From assembly GCA_016719135.1 (NCBI GenBank), contig JADKAV010000010.1, forward strand, positions 72,988-136,987: a DNA stretch of 64,000 nt, in the 5' to 3' direction. Below are positions 36,726 through 44,926 of the stretch, one piece after another. How positions within the stretch are numbered: position 1 is the first letter of the stretch; every line of letters starts with the position of its first letter. Under the pieces are notes generated by a model. That model did not search any database and was not told the origin of the DNA. It saw only the letters and a list, made by a program, of their open reading frames with translations. Position numbers and translations under genes: made by a program. The stretch comes from Micrococcales bacterium. Lineage in GTDB: Bacteria > Actinomycetota > Actinomycetes > S36-B12 > UBA10799.

Positions 36726-37916
36726 TTACGCAGGCAGCCATTCCTCGATCGGGTTGGGCAGCCCGTTGAAACTCTGCGACGCGCATGTCAGCGAGTAGGC
36801 GCCCTGGGTATGGACAAGGATCGGATCGCCGGGCTGCAGAGTGTCGGGCAGCCGATAAACGTGGGCGTCCCCCAGAGTGTCAGCGGTGTCGCAGGTCGGG
36901 CCGGCGACGATGTAGGGCTGCGGTCGGCCGACGTCGATCGGGTGCGCGGTGATGTGGGGAGGCAGCAGGTCGGCCTCGGACAATCCGGAGTACCTCCCAA
37001 CTTCGAGGATGAGGTAGTCGGGGTAGCCAGGCCGACGATTGACGTCCAGGGCCCGGGTGGCCATGATCCCGGCGTCGGCGATGAGGAAACGTCCGGGTTC
37101 GGCCGCCCAAGGTGTCTCGGGGTGGACCTGACTGGTGAGGGCATGCCAGTGGTGAAAGGTCTCCCGGTATTCGTCGAGACTGGCCGGCTGACCCGGGGTG
37201 GTGGGGTATCCGTAGCCGGGTAGTCCACCACCGATGTTCACAGCCAAGGGATGATCGACCGCCGGGATCTGCATGATCAAGCTGTGGACCGTGGCCAGTG
37301 CGGTCGCATAGGCGTGCGCGGTCGTCTGCTGCGATCCCACGTGGAATGACAGGCCGTGTACGTCGAGGCCGAGGGCACGGGCGTGGGCGGCAAGATCGGG
37401 CACGGCGTCGGGGGAAGCGCCGAACTTCTGGGTGAGGGTGAACACCGCACCGTCGGACTGCACCGCGGTACGCAACCACACCCGAGCCCCTGGCGCGTAG
37501 GCCGCGATCTTGGTCAGCTCGTTCTCCGAGTCCGCCGAGTACAGCGTGACCCCTGCCCGGTGCGCCGCGGAGATGTCGCGCGGATGTTTCAAGGTGTTTC
37601 CGTACGAGATGTCCTCCGGCGCGGCACCGGCCGCCAGGGCCTTGTCCAACTCCGCGCGCGAGGCGATGTCCATGCCACAACCAGCGGCCGCCAAATGGGT
37701 GAGGAGGTGCAGGCTGGGGTTGGTCTTGACCGCGTAGTAAAACGCGGTGTCAGGTGGCAACAGGCGAGTCAACGCAGCGAGTTTCTCGTCGACGGTTTGC
37801 TGATCCAGGTAAAGCACGGACTCGCGCTCATCGTCGGTGCGATGGGAGTACGTGTGAAGAACACGCTCGCGGAATGATGCCCGCAAAGCGGTATCGGGAA
37901 CGGACACGAGGGGCAC
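36726..37916 (-). CDS. Ornithine/lysine-type PLP decarboxylase (fold III)
   Basis: 396 residues of the eukaryotic-like ODC / diaminopimelate decarboxylase fold. PLP Lys64 in YYAVKTNP, the SFHVGSQ strand, phosphate-binding GGGLPGYG, EPGRF, and the C-terminal active-site pair Cys-Asp in GPTCDTADTL with a final QGAYS Tyr. The motif set and length fit ornithine or lysine decarboxylase rather than LysA, so polyamine or cadaverine production is likely; the exact substrate cannot be settled. Monocistronic. Confidence 0.87.
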   Translation of the reverse strand: MPLVSVPDTALRASFRERVLHTYSHRTDDERESVLYLDQQTVDEKLAALTRLLPPDTAFYYAVKTNPSLHLLTHLAAAGCGMDIASRAELDKALAAGAAPEDISYGNTLKHPRDISAAHRAGVTLYSADSENELTKIAAYAPGARVWLRTAVQSDGAVFTLTQKFGASPDAVPDLAAHARALGLDVHGLSFHVGSQQTTAHAYATALATVHSLIMQIPAVDHPLAVNIGGGLPGYGYPTTPGQPASLDEYRETFHHWHALTSQVHPETPWAAEPGRFLIADAGIMATRALDVNRRPGYPDYLILEVGRYSGLSEADLLPPHITAHPIDVGRPQPYIVAGPTCDTADTLGDAHVYRLPDTLQPGDPILVHTQGAYSLTCASQSFNGLPNPIEEWLPA

Positions 37917-38016
37917 CTCCGGGATTCACGCGCGCCGGTGCCGACGTTACTCCACCGGTCCGTTCGCGGTCTGCGGTTCAGCTCATCACGTGCCTTATCG
38001 GAAAAGAGCGTGATTC

Positions 38017-38043
38017 GGCGCTGGGTCAGGGATTCGAACCTGG
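38017..38043 (-). repeat. tRNA 3'-end-like fragment downstream of tRNA-Ser(TGA)
   Basis: On the minus strand this reads CCAGGTTCGAATCCCTGACC and continues CAGCGCC, close to the T-loop and acceptor end of tRNA-Ser(TGA) (GGTTCGAATCCCTGGCCCTCCG) 160 bp upstream. No complete cloverleaf can be folded, so it is a partial copy or relic. Confidence 0.5.
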
Positions 38044-38200
38044 GTGACGTTGCCGCCACAGAGGTTTTGCTTTCCGTGTCCTTTGGTCACGGGGCCTGCA
38101 GGCGTTCCCCGCCCGTTCGCCCTCGAAGTCGCGGATACCCGCAACTGATCTTGGGTGCCAGTTGCGGTGGCTGCTTCGAAGCGAATCATGGTGTTTGTGG

Positions 38201-38288
38201 CGGAGGGCCAGGGATTCGAACCCTGGGTACGGGGTTACCGCACAATGGTTTTCAAGACCGTCTCCTTAGGCCACTCGGACAGCCCTCC
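38201..38288 (-). tRNA. tRNA-Ser(TGA)
   Basis: 88-nt class II tRNA: acceptor GGAGGGC/GCCCTCC, anticodon loop CTTGAAAA giving TGA, a long variable arm (GTGCGGTAACCCCGTAC) and T-loop GGTTCGAATCC. No CCA is encoded. It is divergent from tRNA-Ser(GCT), with 63 bp between. Confidence 0.95.
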
Positions 38289-38351
38289 TGTTCGACATTG
38301 TGGCAAACCCCATGCGGCCCCCGCCCGTGAGCCGCCCGTACACTGATCGGC

Positions 38352-38442
38352 GGAGGCGTCGCCTAGTCCGGTCTATGGCGCCCGCCTGCTAAGCGGGTTT
38401 GGGACTCAAATCCCATCGCGGGTTCAAATCCCGCCGCCTCCG
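38352..38442 (+). tRNA. tRNA-Ser(GCT)
   Basis: 91-nt class II tRNA: acceptor GGAGGCG/CGCCTCC, anticodon loop CTGCTAA giving GCT, a long variable arm (TTTGGGACTCAAATCCCA region) and T-loop GGTTCAAATCC. No CCA is encoded. A terminator hairpin follows at once. Confidence 0.95.
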
Positions 38443-38446
38443 CCGT

Positions 38447-38485
38447 GCCGAAGGCCCCTGGGTGTTTTTCCCGGGGGCCTTTGGC
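38447..38485 (+). terminator. Terminator after tRNA-Ser(GCT)
   Basis: GCCGAAGGCCCCTGGG pairs with CCCGGGGGCCTTTGGC around the loop TGTTTTT, the same loop as in the terminator after tRNA-Ser(GGA). Confidence 0.85.
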
Positions 38486-38508
38486 GTGGGCGGAGCGTCG
38501 GCTTTGGA

Positions 38509-38787
38509 TTTGGGAGGAGGAACGCGTCAGCGTTTCGACGGTTCCCGCCGCCTCCGCCGTGATTCGGCCCCTGTCCGGTTGAGGGCGGTGTTGTTGGGGG
38601 GTCTGGGCTCTCGAACTGCCCAACAACGTCGCCCTCAAGTGTTTCTGCCACCTGCGCAGTGCCTGGCCCCGTCGGGTGAGGACTGGGTCGCCGCCTGCGC
38701 CGCGATTCGGCCTCTGTCCGGTTGAGGGCGGTGTTGTTGGGGGGTCTGGATGAATCCGCCCTCCCAAACTGCCCAACAACGTCGCCC
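38509..38787. repeat. tRNA 3'-end copy followed by two hairpin repeats
   Basis: GGGAGGAG (38510), a hairpin AACGC-GTCA-GCGTT and then GACGGTTCCCGCCGCCTCCG (38537-38556) reproduce the tRNA-Ser(GCT) end. Two direct repeats (38561-38636, 38702-38787; spacing 141 bp) follow. Each has an 18-bp imperfect inverted repeat GAGGGCGGTGTTGTTGGG / CCCAACAACGTCGCCCTC, fully paired as RNA if G-U is allowed. Confidence 0.8.
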
Positions 38788-38963
38788 TCGACGGCCCGGC
38801 CCCCGCCGACGCGGCGTGCTGCGACGGATACACCTCGCACAGGGCATCCTCACCAGAACCGGGACGCCCATGACTTCGGTCCACCGATGTCCCGCCGTAC
38901 CCCGGCGACAGCACCCCCACATCTGCCACGATGCACTCGGGGACGAGCGATGGGAGCATCACG

Positions 38964-40376
38964 GTGAAGTGGGTCAAGCGAATTCTGCTCACGTTGGTGG
39001 GGCTGGTCGTGGTGTTGTTCGCGGTGGTCATTGGGGCTCTGTTGTGGCTGAACATTCCGTCCAACGCCTCGGGCATGGCGGCAAAGAGTGTGTGTTCGGC
39101 CGCCTTCGTTGCCGGACGGCCCGCAGACGCCGCGACCCTCATGGAGCAGGACGTCACACCAGCCAGCCCCGCGCTCAAACTCATCTCCACCGAGATCAAC
39201 GAGGCCGAGCACACGGTGACCAGCAAATTCCTCGGCCTGTTCAAGCGCCAGGCGTCGCTGGTCAGCAAGCGTGGCTGCGTCTTGGACGAGCCGGCCGATC
39301 CCACAGCGGTTCCCTACAGCGCCGCGGCGCCGGATCCGGCACCGTGGCCGCAGGGCGACGCCGTGACTACAGGCGTCGACACTACCAAACTCCAGAAGGT
39401 CGTCGACGATGCATTCATCGGCTCCGGCGAACCGCTGGAAGCCAACGCCCGCGGGGTGGCAGTGGTGCAGGACGGCAAATTGCTCATCGTTCAGGACGGC
39501 AAGGACATTCAGCCCAACGACGCTCTGCACGGCTGGTCGATGACCAAGACGGTCGCGGCAATGCTGGCATACAAGAAGTTCCAGGAAGTCGGCTTGGACA
39601 TCGAAACGCCCGTAATCGACGCCTTCCCCGACGGCAAAGCACCGGAATGGGTCGAGCAGTGGCGCGGCGATGAGCGCGCCCAGATCACTGTCGCAGACCT
39701 GATGTTCATGCGAGCCGGCTTGAAGATGGATGAGAGTTACGACGCCTGGGGCCAGGTCGTGCAGATGCTGTACGGCGAGCCGAACATGGCGGGTTGGGCC
39801 GCCGATCACCCCGCCGAGTCCGAAGCCGGAACCCAGTGGGAATACCTCAGCGCGGTGTCCAACATCCTTGCCCAGATCGTGCAGGCGTATTTCCCGGACA
39901 ACGAGCAGTACTGGGACTTCTCGAAGACCGCACTGTTCGATCCGATCGGGGTGAAGACCGCCACGCTGGAAACCGACACGACCGGCACCTGGGTGGGCTC
40001 GTCCTATCTGTGGGCCAGTGTGCGGGACTGGGCACGCCTCGGCGAGCTGATGCTCAACGACGGGCAATGGGAAGGCCAGGAGGTCCTGCCCCCCGGCTGG
40101 CTCGAGCTTGCCCGGACACAGGCGATGCCCGACGGCGAGGGAGCAGGTTACGGCGCCCAGAGTTGGCTGCCCGCGAACCCAGTCGGCGGCGAGTGCAAGG
40201 ACACTGCAGGCATTCCGCAGGACACAGTCTCGATGGAAGGTCACTGGGGCCAGATCGTGGCGATGGTGCCTTCTCGTGACGCGGTGATCGTGCGTCTGGG
40301 GTGGACGTTCAACGGCAGCGACGCCTTCGACAGCTGCCAGTTCGTCAGTGACGTGTTGGAGACGCTTCCGAAGTAG
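38964..40376 (+). CDS. Membrane-anchored serine hydrolase (beta-lactamase/CubicO family)
   Basis: About 470 residues. N-terminal transmembrane anchor (ILLTLVGLVVVLFAVVIGALLW), then a class C beta-lactamase-like domain with the SxxK nucleophile motif GWSMTKT, a YLSAVSNILAQ segment corresponding to YxN, and a late GHWGQIV. Probably an extracytoplasmic esterase or peptidase rather than a drug-resistance enzyme. The GTG at 38964 has GGGAG 7 bp upstream; an ATG at 38931 would add 11 residues before the anchor. Confidence 0.85.
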   Translation: MKWVKRILLTLVGLVVVLFAVVIGALLWLNIPSNASGMAAKSVCSAAFVAGRPADAATLMEQDVTPASPALKLISTEINEAEHTVTSKFLGLFKRQASLVSKRGCVLDEPADPTAVPYSAAAPDPAPWPQGDAVTTGVDTTKLQKVVDDAFIGSGEPLEANARGVAVVQDGKLLIVQDGKDIQPNDALHGWSMTKTVAAMLAYKKFQEVGLDIETPVIDAFPDGKAPEWVEQWRGDERAQITVADLMFMRAGLKMDESYDAWGQVVQMLYGEPNMAGWAADHPAESEAGTQWEYLSAVSNILAQIVQAYFPDNEQYWDFSKTALFDPIGVKTATLETDTTGTWVGSSYLWASVRDWARLGELMLNDGQWEGQEVLPPGWLELARTQAMPDGEGAGYGAQSWLPANPVGGECKDTAGIPQDTVSMEGHWGQIVAMVPSRDAVIVRLGWTFNGSDAFDSCQFVSDVLETLPK

Positions 40377-40452
40377 CCCGACCGGTGGTGGAGTTGCGCA
40401 TCCAGCCCCACGTGCAACCCCTGGTTGCCGGCGCCCCAACTACGGTGGAACC

Positions 40453-40905
40453 ATGACGCAGATCACCCCGCAGATGGCCACCGATTTCGTCCACCAGGTC
40501 GTGCCCGCGATCGGTCGGCTCGGGGTGACTGTCGAGGCCGTGGCGCCCGGTTCGGTGACCCTGCGCGTACCCATCGAGGGCAACGCAAACCACATGGGCA
40601 CGATGTACGCGGGCGCGCTGTTCGCACTTGCCGAGCTCCCTGGCGGACTGCTGCCACTGGGCGCGCTCGACCCGGCCAAGTACACCCCGATCATCGCGTC
40701 GATCGAACTGCACTTCACGGCCGCGGCCCGCACCGACGTGACGTTGACCGCGAGCATCGACCCGCAGCGGTTGCGGGAACTCGGTGAGAAGGCCGACGCG
40801 GACGGGCGGGCCGAATTCACCCTCGAGCTGCACGGCGAGGACGCCAACGGCCGGACGGTGATCAAGAGCGCAGCGCACTATCAGCTGCGGCCCAACCGTG
40901 GATGA
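40453..40905 (+). CDS. Hotdog-fold thioesterase (YiiD/PaaI-like)
   Basis: 150 residues with one hotdog domain. The central helix region NHMGTMYAGALFALAELPGG is typical of YiiD_C / PaaI-type thioesterases, followed by the SIELHFTAAARTDVTLTA strands. It probably hydrolyses an acyl-CoA. Its end overlaps the start of the next gene by 8 bp. Confidence 0.82.
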   Translation: MTQITPQMATDFVHQVVPAIGRLGVTVEAVAPGSVTLRVPIEGNANHMGTMYAGALFALAELPGGLLPLGALDPAKYTPIIASIELHFTAAARTDVTLTASIDPQRLRELGEKADADGRAEFTLELHGEDANGRTVIKSAAHYQLRPNRG

Positions 40906-41755
40906 GGTTGTCGCCTGGCTGCTCGACGGTGACCCGGCCATCCGATGGCAGGTCGAACGGGACCTCCTGGGACAGTCCGGAACCGAGACCCGCCGACTGG
41001 TCGCGTCGCAAGGCTGGGGTGCCCAGCTCCTGTCGCACCGCCAGCCCGACGGTAGCTGGCCCCACGGATGGTACGACCCGAAATGGACCTCGACGTTCTA
41101 CTCGCTGATGCTGCTCCAGCAACTCGGAGTGCCGGCCCCGGAGTCGGTCGAGCTGCTGTTGGCCGAGGGTCTACGCAATGACGGTGAGTTCGCGCTGTGG
41201 CCGTCGGGGAGGCCGGACGTGTGTGTCACGGCGATGATGCTCACCATGGCCAACGAGGCCGACGTGAACATGCCCGGAACCCTGCATCACCTCGTGACCC
41301 AGCAGATGCCCGACGGCGGGTGGAACTGCCGTAAGGACGCCACCCACGCTTCGTTCCACACCACGTTGAGCACCCTGGAGGCGCTGGCACCGCTGGAGGG
41401 TCATGATTCCCAGGCTCGCGGCGCCGGGGATCGGGGCCGGGAGTTCCTGCTTGCACATCACCTGTACCGGTCACACCGTACGGGGAGGGTGGTTCGCGAT
41501 ACATTCACGCGTTTCTCGTTCCCGTGCTACTGGTACTTCGACGTACTCCGCGGGTTGGACTACTGGCGTGGCTTCACCTACGACCCACGGCTGGATGACG
41601 CGCTCGGGCTGCTGGCCGGCAAACGCCGCAAGGGCACGTGGACCCTGCAGAACAAACACCCTGGCCGTACCTGGTTCGACATGGAGACCCCGGGCAGGCC
41701 GAGCCGCTGGAACACGCTGCGGGCTCTGCGGGTTCTGCGGTGGGCACGGGGCTGA
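40898..41755 (+). CDS. Terpenoid-cyclase/prenyltransferase-like alpha-toroid protein
   Basis: 285 residues with repeating helical units resembling squalene-hopene cyclase/prenyltransferase repeats: QPDGSWPHGWYDPKW (about 50-65), MPDGGWNCRKDATH (about 144-157) and GTWTLQNKHPGRTWFDME near the end. The DxDD cyclase motif is absent, so it is not a cyclase; it may bind or process a ligand. Translationally coupled to the hotdog gene. The function is unknown. Confidence 0.72.
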   Translation: MDEVVAWLLDGDPAIRWQVERDLLGQSGTETRRLVASQGWGAQLLSHRQPDGSWPHGWYDPKWTSTFYSLMLLQQLGVPAPESVELLLAEGLRNDGEFALWPSGRPDVCVTAMMLTMANEADVNMPGTLHHLVTQQMPDGGWNCRKDATHASFHTTLSTLEALAPLEGHDSQARGAGDRGREFLLAHHLYRSHRTGRVVRDTFTRFSFPCYWYFDVLRGLDYWRGFTYDPRLDDALGLLAGKRRKGTWTLQNKHPGRTWFDMETPGRPSRWNTLRALRVLRWARG

Positions 41756-41793
41756 GCGCCTCCGACGGACCCCCACTACCGCACCGGTGGGCC

Positions 41794-43143
41794 TCAGCGC
41801 ATGGCGTCCAGCACGTCGAGCACGCGCCGCGATTCGGTGTCGGGATTGGTGAACGCCAACCGCAGGACTGTCTGGCCCCGCCACGTGGTCGGAACGCACA
41901 GGATCGACCCGTCCAATGCCGCAGCCTGCGACCACGCTTGGTAGTCAGCGGTGTTCCAGCCGCGCCGGCGGAACAGCAGAACGGACAGTTCAGGGTGCTT
42001 GACCAGTTCGAGGTGAGGCATGGCCTCGATGCCGGCGGCGACGTCGCGGGCTATCGACAGCGTGTGCTCGACCGCTGCCCGATACTTGTCCGTGCCGTGA
42101 ACGGCCAACGAGAACCAGAACGGCAGGCCTCGGGCGCGACGGGTCAGCTGGGTGGCGTAGTCCGAGGGGTTCCACGCCTCCCGATCGATCTGATCCAGGT
42201 AGCTCGCGTGCTGGGAGTGTGCGGCGCGGGCGGTGCGAGGATCGCGGTACAGCAGCGCGCAGCAGTCATACGGTGCGAAGAACCACTTGTGCGGGTCGAC
42301 GATGAAACTGTCGGCCAGTTCGATGCCGGCGAAGCGTGATCTGACGCTGGCCGCCGCCAGAGCCGCTCCGCCATACGCCCCGTCGACGTGCAGCCAGACA
42401 CCGGCTTCCATGCAGGCTGCTGCCACGTCGGCGAGGTCGTCGATGACGCCTGCGTTGGTCGTTCCGGCCGACGCGACGACGGCGAAGGTGTTCGGGTTCT
42501 CGGCCAGAACCGGCCTCAGCGCATCTGCGGTGAGGTGCCCTCGTTCGTCCTGCTGGACTTCGACGACGCCCACGTCGAGGGCGTTGGCCGCCCCGAGGAT
42601 GGATGAATGCGCGTCGGAGGTGCAGGCCAGCAGCCAGCCCCCGTCCGGTGTGCCCCCTCGCCGTTCCCGGATCGTGTCCCGGGCGGTGACGAGCGCGGAC
42701 AGATTGCCCATGGTTCCGCCGGACACGAAGGTGCCGCCGGCGGAATCGGGCCAGCCCAGCAGGTCCACGATCCAGGACAGTGCCTCGTTCTCGGCATGGA
42801 TGGCCCCCGCTCCGGCCTCCCAGATGCCCGCGAAGATGTTCGCTGCGCTGGTGGCGAAATCGAAGGCGATCGCCGACCGGGTGGGTGCCGCCGGGATGTA
42901 GGCGAGGTTCATGGGATCGTCCTGCGCGCGGGTGGCGGGAATGAGCACGCGGTCGAAGACGTCGAGGGCGGCCTGCCAGCCGATGCCATCCGGTGTCACA
43001 GCCGGTCCCGCGGCAGCGACGAGTTCGGACTCCGGTCGGGCCGTGGTCTTCGGATCGCTTGACCGGGCGACGCGTTCAGCGACCCAGTGGAGTACACCTT
43101 GGACGGCCGGGCTCTCATCGCCCCAGAAGGATTCGTCAGCCAT
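41794..43143 (-). CDS. Group II PLP-dependent decarboxylase (aromatic-amino-acid/glutamate decarboxylase family)
   Basis: About 449 residues of the fold-I decarboxylase family: GTFVSGGTMGNLSAL (PLP phosphate), DAHSSILGAA (His stacking on PLP), VASAGTTNAG, WLHVDGAYGGAALAA (Asp) and VDPHKWFFAPYDCC with the PLP Lys. It decarboxylates an aromatic or related amino acid. The ATG at 43143 (MADESFWG) is preferred; an upstream in-frame codon exists at 43158. Monocistronic. Confidence 0.88.
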   Translation of the reverse strand: MADESFWGDESPAVQGVLHWVAERVARSSDPKTTARPESELVAAAGPAVTPDGIGWQAALDVFDRVLIPATRAQDDPMNLAYIPAAPTRSAIAFDFATSAANIFAGIWEAGAGAIHAENEALSWIVDLLGWPDSAGGTFVSGGTMGNLSALVTARDTIRERRGGTPDGGWLLACTSDAHSSILGAANALDVGVVEVQQDERGHLTADALRPVLAENPNTFAVVASAGTTNAGVIDDLADVAAACMEAGVWLHVDGAYGGAALAAASVRSRFAGIELADSFIVDPHKWFFAPYDCCALLYRDPRTARAAHSQHASYLDQIDREAWNPSDYATQLTRRARGLPFWFSLAVHGTDKYRAAVEHTLSIARDVAAGIEAMPHLELVKHPELSVLLFRRRGWNTADYQAWSQAAALDGSILCVPTTWRGQTVLRLAFTNPDTESRRVLDVLDAMR

Positions 43144-43298
43144 GCCGACCCGCCGCACATCGAGTCATGTGAACGCCACGCTTCCTCTCGTCGGATTAGC
43201 CTCGACCGTACCGCCGCCGCGCCGACAGCAAAAGGATTGAGCGCGCGGTCGGGCGACCGCGAAGGAACCGCCGCCACAAGCACGGCGGCCTGGTAGTG

Positions 43299-43724
43299 CT
43301 ACTCCGTCTGGCTCTTCGTCCCACCGGTTCCCGCCGCGCCGTCACGAATGAGGTCGCGGATCTCCTCCAGCAGACTTTCTGCGCTGGCCACTTCTTCCTT
43401 CTGGGTCGAGTACGCCAAGCGCTCCTTGGCAGCGTTCATCGGAACCACGAACACGAAGTAGACCACCGCCGCGGTGATGAGGAACGTGATGATCGCACCG
43501 ACCATCGCCCCGATGTTGATGACCTGCTCACCGGGCAGGCCGATCGTGCCGCCGATGCCGTCCTTGCTCAGGCCCAGCGCGGAGAAGACGCTGTTGATCA
43601 CCGGGGTGATGAACGAGTCGCTGAACGCCCCGACCAGCGCGGTGAAAGCCGCTCCAATGACGACGGCGACTGCCAGATCGATAACGTTGCCGCGCAGAAT
43701 GAAATCGCGGAATCCCTTGATCAT
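43299..43724 (-). CDS. mscL: Large-conductance mechanosensitive channel
   Basis: 141 residues. MIKGFRDFILRGNVIDLAVAVVIGAAF is the N-terminal amphipathic helix and TM1 of MscL. A periplasmic loop and TM2 (GAMVGAIITFLITAAVVYFVFVVP) follow, then the cytoplasmic helix. Homopentameric safety valve opened by membrane tension. AAGGA lies upstream of the ATG. Confidence 0.96.
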   Translation of the reverse strand: MIKGFRDFILRGNVIDLAVAVVIGAAFTALVGAFSDSFITPVINSVFSALGLSKDGIGGTIGLPGEQVINIGAMVGAIITFLITAAVVYFVFVVPMNAAKERLAYSTQKEEVASAESLLEEIRDLIRDGAAGTGGTKSQTE

Positions 43725-43774
43725 TTGATGTCCTTCGTGTGTGTTTCCAGCAGTCTACGAACCCGCTCCGATCC

Positions 43775-44926
43775 TCAGGTGGGTCGCCCGTTGATCTCCT
43801 TCAGCAGGTCCTCGATGTCTGCTTCCTCGCGCGGCGCCGGCGCCGGGGTTGCGGCAGCCGGGTCGGGTTTCGGTCTGCCGGCGAAGAAGCGCACGACGGC
43901 ACCAAGAACCGCACCAACGCCAGCGGTGACCAGAACGTTCACGCTGACCATCGAGTCCGTGCCCAGGGAGTCCGGGACCGAGATGGCGGAGTTCATCGCC
44001 CAGGCCAGGAAGGCCGCCAGTGCCGCTGTCACGGTGACCGCGCCCAGCCAGGTGCTGCGGTGCTTGAACAGGCGTAGCACGAGGCCGACTCCCGCGGCCA
44101 GCAGCCCGACCAGGACCACTCCGCCGAAGCCATAGACCAAGCCTTGGTCCCAACTGGACAACGCGTAGGGCTGCGCCGACAGCCTGGTCAGTGCAACCTC
44201 CGCAGGAACCCCAGCCGCCCCGAACAGGAGCAGCGTTCCGGCAAGCGGGTAGAACAGCGCGACGGCGACGCCGACCGCGGTCGAACTGGTCAGGTAGACG
44301 ACCCCGGCCACGACGGCCGCGGTCAGCAGTAGCCCCAGCCCTACGAGTAGACTCAGCGCCACGCCCCGCCCGGAACGCCACCAGCGCAACCCGACGGTGT
44401 TGATGAGCCAGACAGCGGCGACGAGGATGGCCGCGCCGGTCACCGTGCCCAGGTGTCCGCCGTCCCACAGCCAGGTCAGTCCCTGCGTGGTGGTGACGCT
44501 TCCCGCCGCGTTGCTTTCAGTCACCTGGGTGGTGCTTGCCGCGACCAGCAGCGCACCGCCGGCAGCGGCTCCGAGTGCAGCAGGAACGGCCGTCCACGCC
44601 TTGCTGCGCCGTGCGCGCCATGCCACGAACAGCGCCACGAATCCGGTCACCAGCAGCGGGACCCCGTAGGCGAACGTGGTCCAGCCGATTCCGCCGGCAA
44701 CATCCGAGGCGACCTCCTGCCGCCACCCCCCGAGCAGACCGAGACCCGCCAGCCAGGGGCCCAGGCGGAGGAACCCGGTGTCTGTGAGACCCACGTATCC
44801 CACCCCGTAGGCGATTGCCGCCCCGATGACAACCGCCAGCGCCACGGCCAGCACACCCACCAGGAACGCGTTGATGGCGTCTCGCACGGGCGAGGATGGC
44901 AGGCCGGGGATGGGGTCGGACGTCAT
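43775..44926 (-). CDS. Polytopic membrane protein of unknown function
   Basis: 383 residues with about nine hydrophobic helices spread over residues 15-335 and a hydrophilic, Pro-rich, acidic C-terminus (PAPREEADIEDLLKEINGRP). No family signature is recognised. Its ATG overlaps the stop of the PQQ-propeller gene (ATGA), so the two are co-expressed and probably work together at the membrane. Confidence 0.75.
   Translation of the reverse strand: MTSDPIPGLPSSPVRDAINAFLVGVLAVALAVVIGAAIAYGVGYVGLTDTGFLRLGPWLAGLGLLGGWRQEVASDVAGGIGWTTFAYGVPLLVTGFVALFVAWRARRSKAWTAVPAALGAAAGGALLVAASTTQVTESNAAGSVTTTQGLTWLWDGGHLGTVTGAAILVAAVWLINTVGLRWWRSGRGVALSLLVGLGLLLTAAVVAGVVYLTSSTAVGVAVALFYPLAGTLLLFGAAGVPAEVALTRLSAQPYALSSWDQGLVYGFGGVVLVGLLAAGVGLVLRLFKHRSTWLGAVTVTAALAAFLAWAMNSAISVPDSLGTDSMVSVNVLVTAGVGAVLGAVVRFFAGRPKPDPAAATPAPAPREEADIEDLLKEINGRPT

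Noticed and set aside
38017..38043. A further functional tRNA
   Set aside because: Only the T-arm/acceptor part can be matched; no anticodon arm or 5' acceptor is present.
38850..40439. 529-codon minus-strand frame
   Set aside because: Antisense to a clear beta-lactamase-fold gene; no domain and no start signal.
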